Assembly: GCA_037833965.1 (NCBI GenBank)
Contig: AP031352.1
Coordinates: 22,176,501 to 22,240,500, forward strand
Source of the DNA: Marchantia polymorpha subsp. ruderalis
Taxonomy: Eukaryota > Streptophyta > Marchantiopsida > Marchantiales > Marchantiaceae
Direction: 5' to 3'
Length of the DNA stretch: 64,000 nt
This document shows positions 60,818 through 64,000 of this stretch, piece by piece (positions within the stretch are counted from its first letter, which is position 1; every line of letters begins with the position of its first letter). The translations under genes were made by a program, and so were the position numbers. The notes under the pieces are model-generated. The model was not told the DNA's origin and did not search any database. It saw only the letters and a list, made by a program, of their open reading frames with translations.

Positions 60818-62410
60818 ACACCTGTCTTGAAATTACTGCAGGAGACTAGGAGCATCTTAAGTTAGTGTCATCGGAATTAAGATAGAGAAACATGTTGAGA
60901 GAGCATGGGATAAGGAAAATGTCCTCATGAATGTAAAGTCTGTGTCGTTGTTGCTTTCTTGTTTGAGTACAGGATGATCATCACTGCGAGTCCCAACTCA
61001 CATTATATGTCTAGTTGGTAAAATACACATGCGTCCTTATTGACTTGTTTTTCTTGCATGTGAGTTTGGTTCTCGTGATTATGTCTTTCTATTCGTGATG
61101 AACCTGAGGAAGTAAAAAGTCCATCCTACATCCACGCATGATCACCATCGATCTCCATCTATACCCATGTGCACACAAGAACAATATCGCAACAATAAAC
61201 GATCGAAATCTGTGTGCAGGCACCGTCTGGTTGAGTCGGGAACCGACTCTAACTCAAACTCGATGTAAAGACGACCCGACAAGTCGTCAAAAGAAAAGGT
61301 TTATATATTTATTTGCGGGTCTGCCTTCTCCTAAGCGTTTCGGGGGATCACATAAAGCAACCGCTCCTCAGAAACACCGAAGGTGTGCAATGACTCGAAA
61401 CTGCAAAATTGTCTTGAAGGAATCATGACATACATAATATCCGAGATTGTTTAGTAATCTTAAATGCAAATCAAAAGTGATGTACAGAGTATAACCTCCA
61501 AATAGTGTCAGGGTTGCACGTCACTATTGGAAGGTTATATATATATATACTTTTTTTTCTGAATTATTTATAAAATCTTAGCAAGAAACATTAGCAAATG
61601 GTCCTTCAAACAGCGGGCTGTACACCTTATGTTGTCATCATATCCACGCTTGCATCCCGAAGCAAATGACGGATGATCGATTTTTGCATAACAAGGCCTT
61701 GATCCCTATTCGAACTCCTTGTATCATAGGTTCATTTGTTGCGTGCTTAAGTCATCTGAAGGCTTCAAACATTGTGCCGGGAGAGATAGTATATCTGGTG
61801 CGCTTGGGAAAGAGGGGTTTGTCATCGAGCCACCACCAAACATTGCATCCCTATAACCGACATAAAGCCTCACGCCCTCGTGATTGGCTATCAAAATAAT
61901 GTAATCGTAACACAACACTTCGGACTGACTAGCACCTAGGTCAGGTCAAGGCCAGATCCGGTCAGAGCTAGTCTCGAATGCGCCCATTGGTGTTTCTGCA
62001 ACCACCACAGTTTCTATGGACTGCAGTGAATGCATCCGCATGTGAGCAGTCATGACCAGATCCTCCCTTCGGCGAGCTCCAAGGCAAAAAGTGCACATCG
62101 AGTGATCACGCAAGACATATGAAAGAAATCAGAGCTGACTGATTGCGAAAGTCCTATTATTTCCCAGCTCGGTAAGTCCGACAGAGAGTTGCAGCAAGGC
62201 GGAATTTGTGGAATCTCGTCGTGCGGTCGTCCTCGGGTGTCTTGACCACCAAAGGTAGTGAAGTGTAGAGTGTAGCCTTCTAGCACATCATTCTCTGCTT
62301 GCATTCACTTTCTTCTACCTTCCTCGACGGTTCATGACAGGCACACGCAATACAATTTTAACGACTGACTGCCGCATTCAGAAACCAGTCCTGAGGTTAC
62401 ATTAGCATTC
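60818..62410. other. 3' flank of the MBD gene, then no gene recognised
   Basis: The first few hundred bases are probably 3' untranslated region; an AATAAA lies at about 61195. Later short frames (plus 61138-61428; minus 62050-62304) are not recognised. Confidence 0.4.
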
Positions 62411-62681
62411 TGTTAACCAGCAACTTAGAACATTGAGCAAGTCTTTAAGTTTTCACCACATAGATGGGAGCTTGCTTAAGTAGTTGTTGTGAGTTACTTA
62501 CATTATATTTTACTGAAGAGAAGTCAACATTTAAATACCTGCCCACGGACACATGCACATGCTGAGTGCAGCGATGCACTCAAACCTAAAATGTACCGGT
62601 TGGATGAACTACAGGAACTAATCGAAAGGATAAAGAGTGTCCTAATACTAATGCTAAATATACTAACCTCATCTTACAACA
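62411..62681 (-). repeat. 3' LTR of Ty1/copia element, 271 bp
   Basis: Read on the minus strand the LTR starts TGTTGTAAGATGAGG directly after the polypurine tract and ends GGTTAACA, giving the expected TG...CA termini with TGTT/AACA short inverted ends. The 5-bp host sequence next to it is CATTC (62406-62410); its partner would lie beyond the window. The 5' LTR is not in view, so the length rests on the termini alone. Confidence 0.75.
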
Positions 62682-62695
62682 CCCCCTCTCAAGGG
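62682..62695 (-). other. Polypurine tract of the copia element
   Basis: On the minus strand CCCTTGAGAGGGGG immediately precedes the LTR start TGTTG. A purine-rich tract here is the usual primer site for plus-strand DNA synthesis. Confidence 0.75.
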
Positions 62696-63681
62696 AAACA
62701 TTAGCATTACAATATGGATAAAGTCCTTCAAGACATATCTACAATATATATCAGGTTGTAGCACTTGCTTGTACTTCAGCTAATGAACTTAGCCCAATAG
62801 AATCTCTATGCTTTTCAAACTTATGGCGCGGTAGAGGCTTTGTGAGAAGGTATGCTGATTGTTTTCTGAATGTATGTAATCAAGTAGAATTTCTCCTTTT
62901 AAAACTCGTTCTCTCACAAAGTGATGCTTGGCCTCAATATGCTTTGTGTTTGCGTGAAAGATAGGGTTGTGAGCGAGTTTTACTGCAACTTGATTGTCGC
63001 ACTGACAAATGTAAATCAGCTGAGGTTGGAGTGTTGGCGTGCTTGAGGTTAGCTTGTATTTCAGATGCATGACATGCAATGGGAATTGAAGCTAGAGGAT
63101 TGACTTGGAATTCTGCCATCAATCGTCGCATGTAAACGCCCTCCTTAGCTGCCTCAGACAGAGCCTTGTATTCAGCTTCTGTTGTACTGTCTGAGAAAGT
63201 AGGTTGCTGCTTTGAGGACCAAGAGATGGGACCATCAGCCAACTTGAATAAGTAAGAACTAACTGATTGGTGAGTGTTGCGACAACTCAGGTAATCAGTG
63301 TCTGAGAATCCGTGAAGTAAAGATGAACTTTGGCGTTTGTAGAGTATACCAAAGTGTCAAGTGTAGTTGATGTAACAAAGAGTATGATAAACAGATTTCC
63401 AGTGGACTTGTTGAGGTGAATGCATGAATCTATTGACCACACCAACTGCGTAAGATAGATCTGGCCTAGTGTGACATAGGAAATCAATTTCCCTACGATA
63501 TGATAGTAAGCCGAGACATCAACGGATGGAGTACCAGTGTCAGCTTCAAGTACGTGACCTACTGGGAGAGTCACATACTCAATCATAGTAAAGTCAACTC
63601 TGCATTCTTCAAGGAGCTCTGTAGTATATTGTTGTTGATGAAGAAACAAGTTTCCTTCAGGTGTGCGATAGAAATCCACAT

Positions 63682-63739
63682 AAATGGTAAATGGTAAAAT
63701 GGTAAAAGTTTAGGGTGGGGTTTAGGGTTTAGGGTTTAG
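63682..63739. repeat. Telomere-like tract inside the copia reverse transcriptase
   Basis: On the plus strand there are three ATGGTAAA-like repeats (63682-63707), then TTTAGGGTGGGG and three units of TTTAGGG (to 63739). It replaces the codons between HYLDVIL and DFYRTPEGN, which are adjacent in copia RTs, so it was inserted after the element landed. Confidence 0.85.
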
Positions 63740-64000
63740 ATAAATAAAATAACATCAAGATAATGCGCGACAAGGCCATGATCTTTCATCTTGTACCGAA
63801 GGTGAATTTGATATTTTATTTCAATAATTTTGGCAGAACTGTTACCGAGCAGTAGTAAATCATCGATATACAATAGAAGCACTGTAATGGTGTTGCACTT
63901 ACGAGGTAAGTACATGTTGCGGTCGAGTTGACTTTGACTCCAACCAACAGATTTAAGATGGCTGTCAATTTCTTCATACCATTTCCTCGGGGACTGCTTA

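Larger units (their letters stand above)
62411..64000 (-). mobile_element. Ty1/copia retrotransposon, 3' half, defective
   Basis: Minus-strand pol fragments appear in order. The reverse transcriptase palm is at about 63742-64000 (SPRKWYEEIDSHLKSVGW, catalytic YIDDLLLL near 63862, YKMKDHGLVAHYL). The RT thumb/connection is at 63287-63679 (DFYRTPEGNLFLHQQQYTTE). The RNase H is at about 62790-63340 (FSDTDYLSCRNTHQSVSSYL, ISWSSKQQPTFSDSTTEAEY, CDNQVAVKLAHNPIFHANTK, HIEAKHHFVRERV). SWSSKQQ and STTEAEY are copia hallmarks. A telomere-like tract interrupts RT, and frameshifts occur near 63340 and 63080. The element cannot make an active polyprotein. It continues past the window end with integrase and gag. 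Confidence 0.92.

Noticed and set aside
1..64000. CRISPR arrays, bacterial operons, ribosomal RNA genes
   Set aside because: No regularly spaced repeat-spacer pattern, no Shine-Dalgarno-led gene clusters, no rRNA core sequence; the window is eukaryotic with spliceosomal introns.

Overview
The window reads as nuclear DNA of a land plant. Plant-specific families are present: an LRR receptor-like protein with the RLP island and short tail, an Oberon-type PHD protein, and fragments of NPF/POT, F-box/kelch and Raf-like kinase genes. Telomere-like repeats are of the TTTAGGG type, there is a Ty1/copia element with plant-type signatures, and introns are spliceosomal (about 87-773 nt). The alternation of GC-balanced gene islands with very AT-rich gene-free blocks would fit a bryophyte or other early-diverging land plant, but this is only a weak inference.

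Layout. 1-9.5 kb is a mosaic of broken gene pieces: an NPF transporter fragment, three TPR exons resembling P58IPK/DNAJC3, and a duplicated F-box/kelch-like fragment. They are mixed with perfect palindromes, a row of five different hairpins at 7011-7200, and three 272-bp tandem repeats. At 10.4-10.9 kb on the minus strand is a probable membrane-protein exon. At 13.06-16.65 kb on the minus strand is an intact two-exon LRR receptor-like protein of 1081 aa, whose signal peptide lies on its own exon. At 17.8-18.3 kb on the minus strand are exons of an unrecognised gene. 18.3-28.5 kb is mostly AT-rich repeat land holding a 375-bp hAT-type MITE with an exact 8-bp target duplication and a decayed protein-kinase pseudogene.

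At 33.5-34.8 kb on the minus strand is a Ser/Gln-rich hypothetical gene whose ATG appears to be split by an intron. At 47.5 kb on the minus strand is an intronless tRNA-Arg(CCU). 39.8-42.1 kb and 51.6-54.8 kb are AT-rich with no gene seen. At 56.7-60.8 kb on the plus strand is a five-exon gene (933 aa) joining a methyl-CpG-binding domain to an Oberon-like PHD finger and a C-terminal coiled coil, the most interesting gene here. From 62.4 kb to the window end is the 3' half of a dead Ty1/copia element (RT, RNase H, polypurine tract, LTR) on the minus strand, with a telomere-like tract inserted inside its reverse transcriptase.

The genes do not form an operon-like or pathway unit. The window is best seen as a few intact single genes among decayed transposons and rearranged gene fragments, with unusually many near-perfect inverted repeats. 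All splice models come from reading frame, phase and GT/AG signals only.
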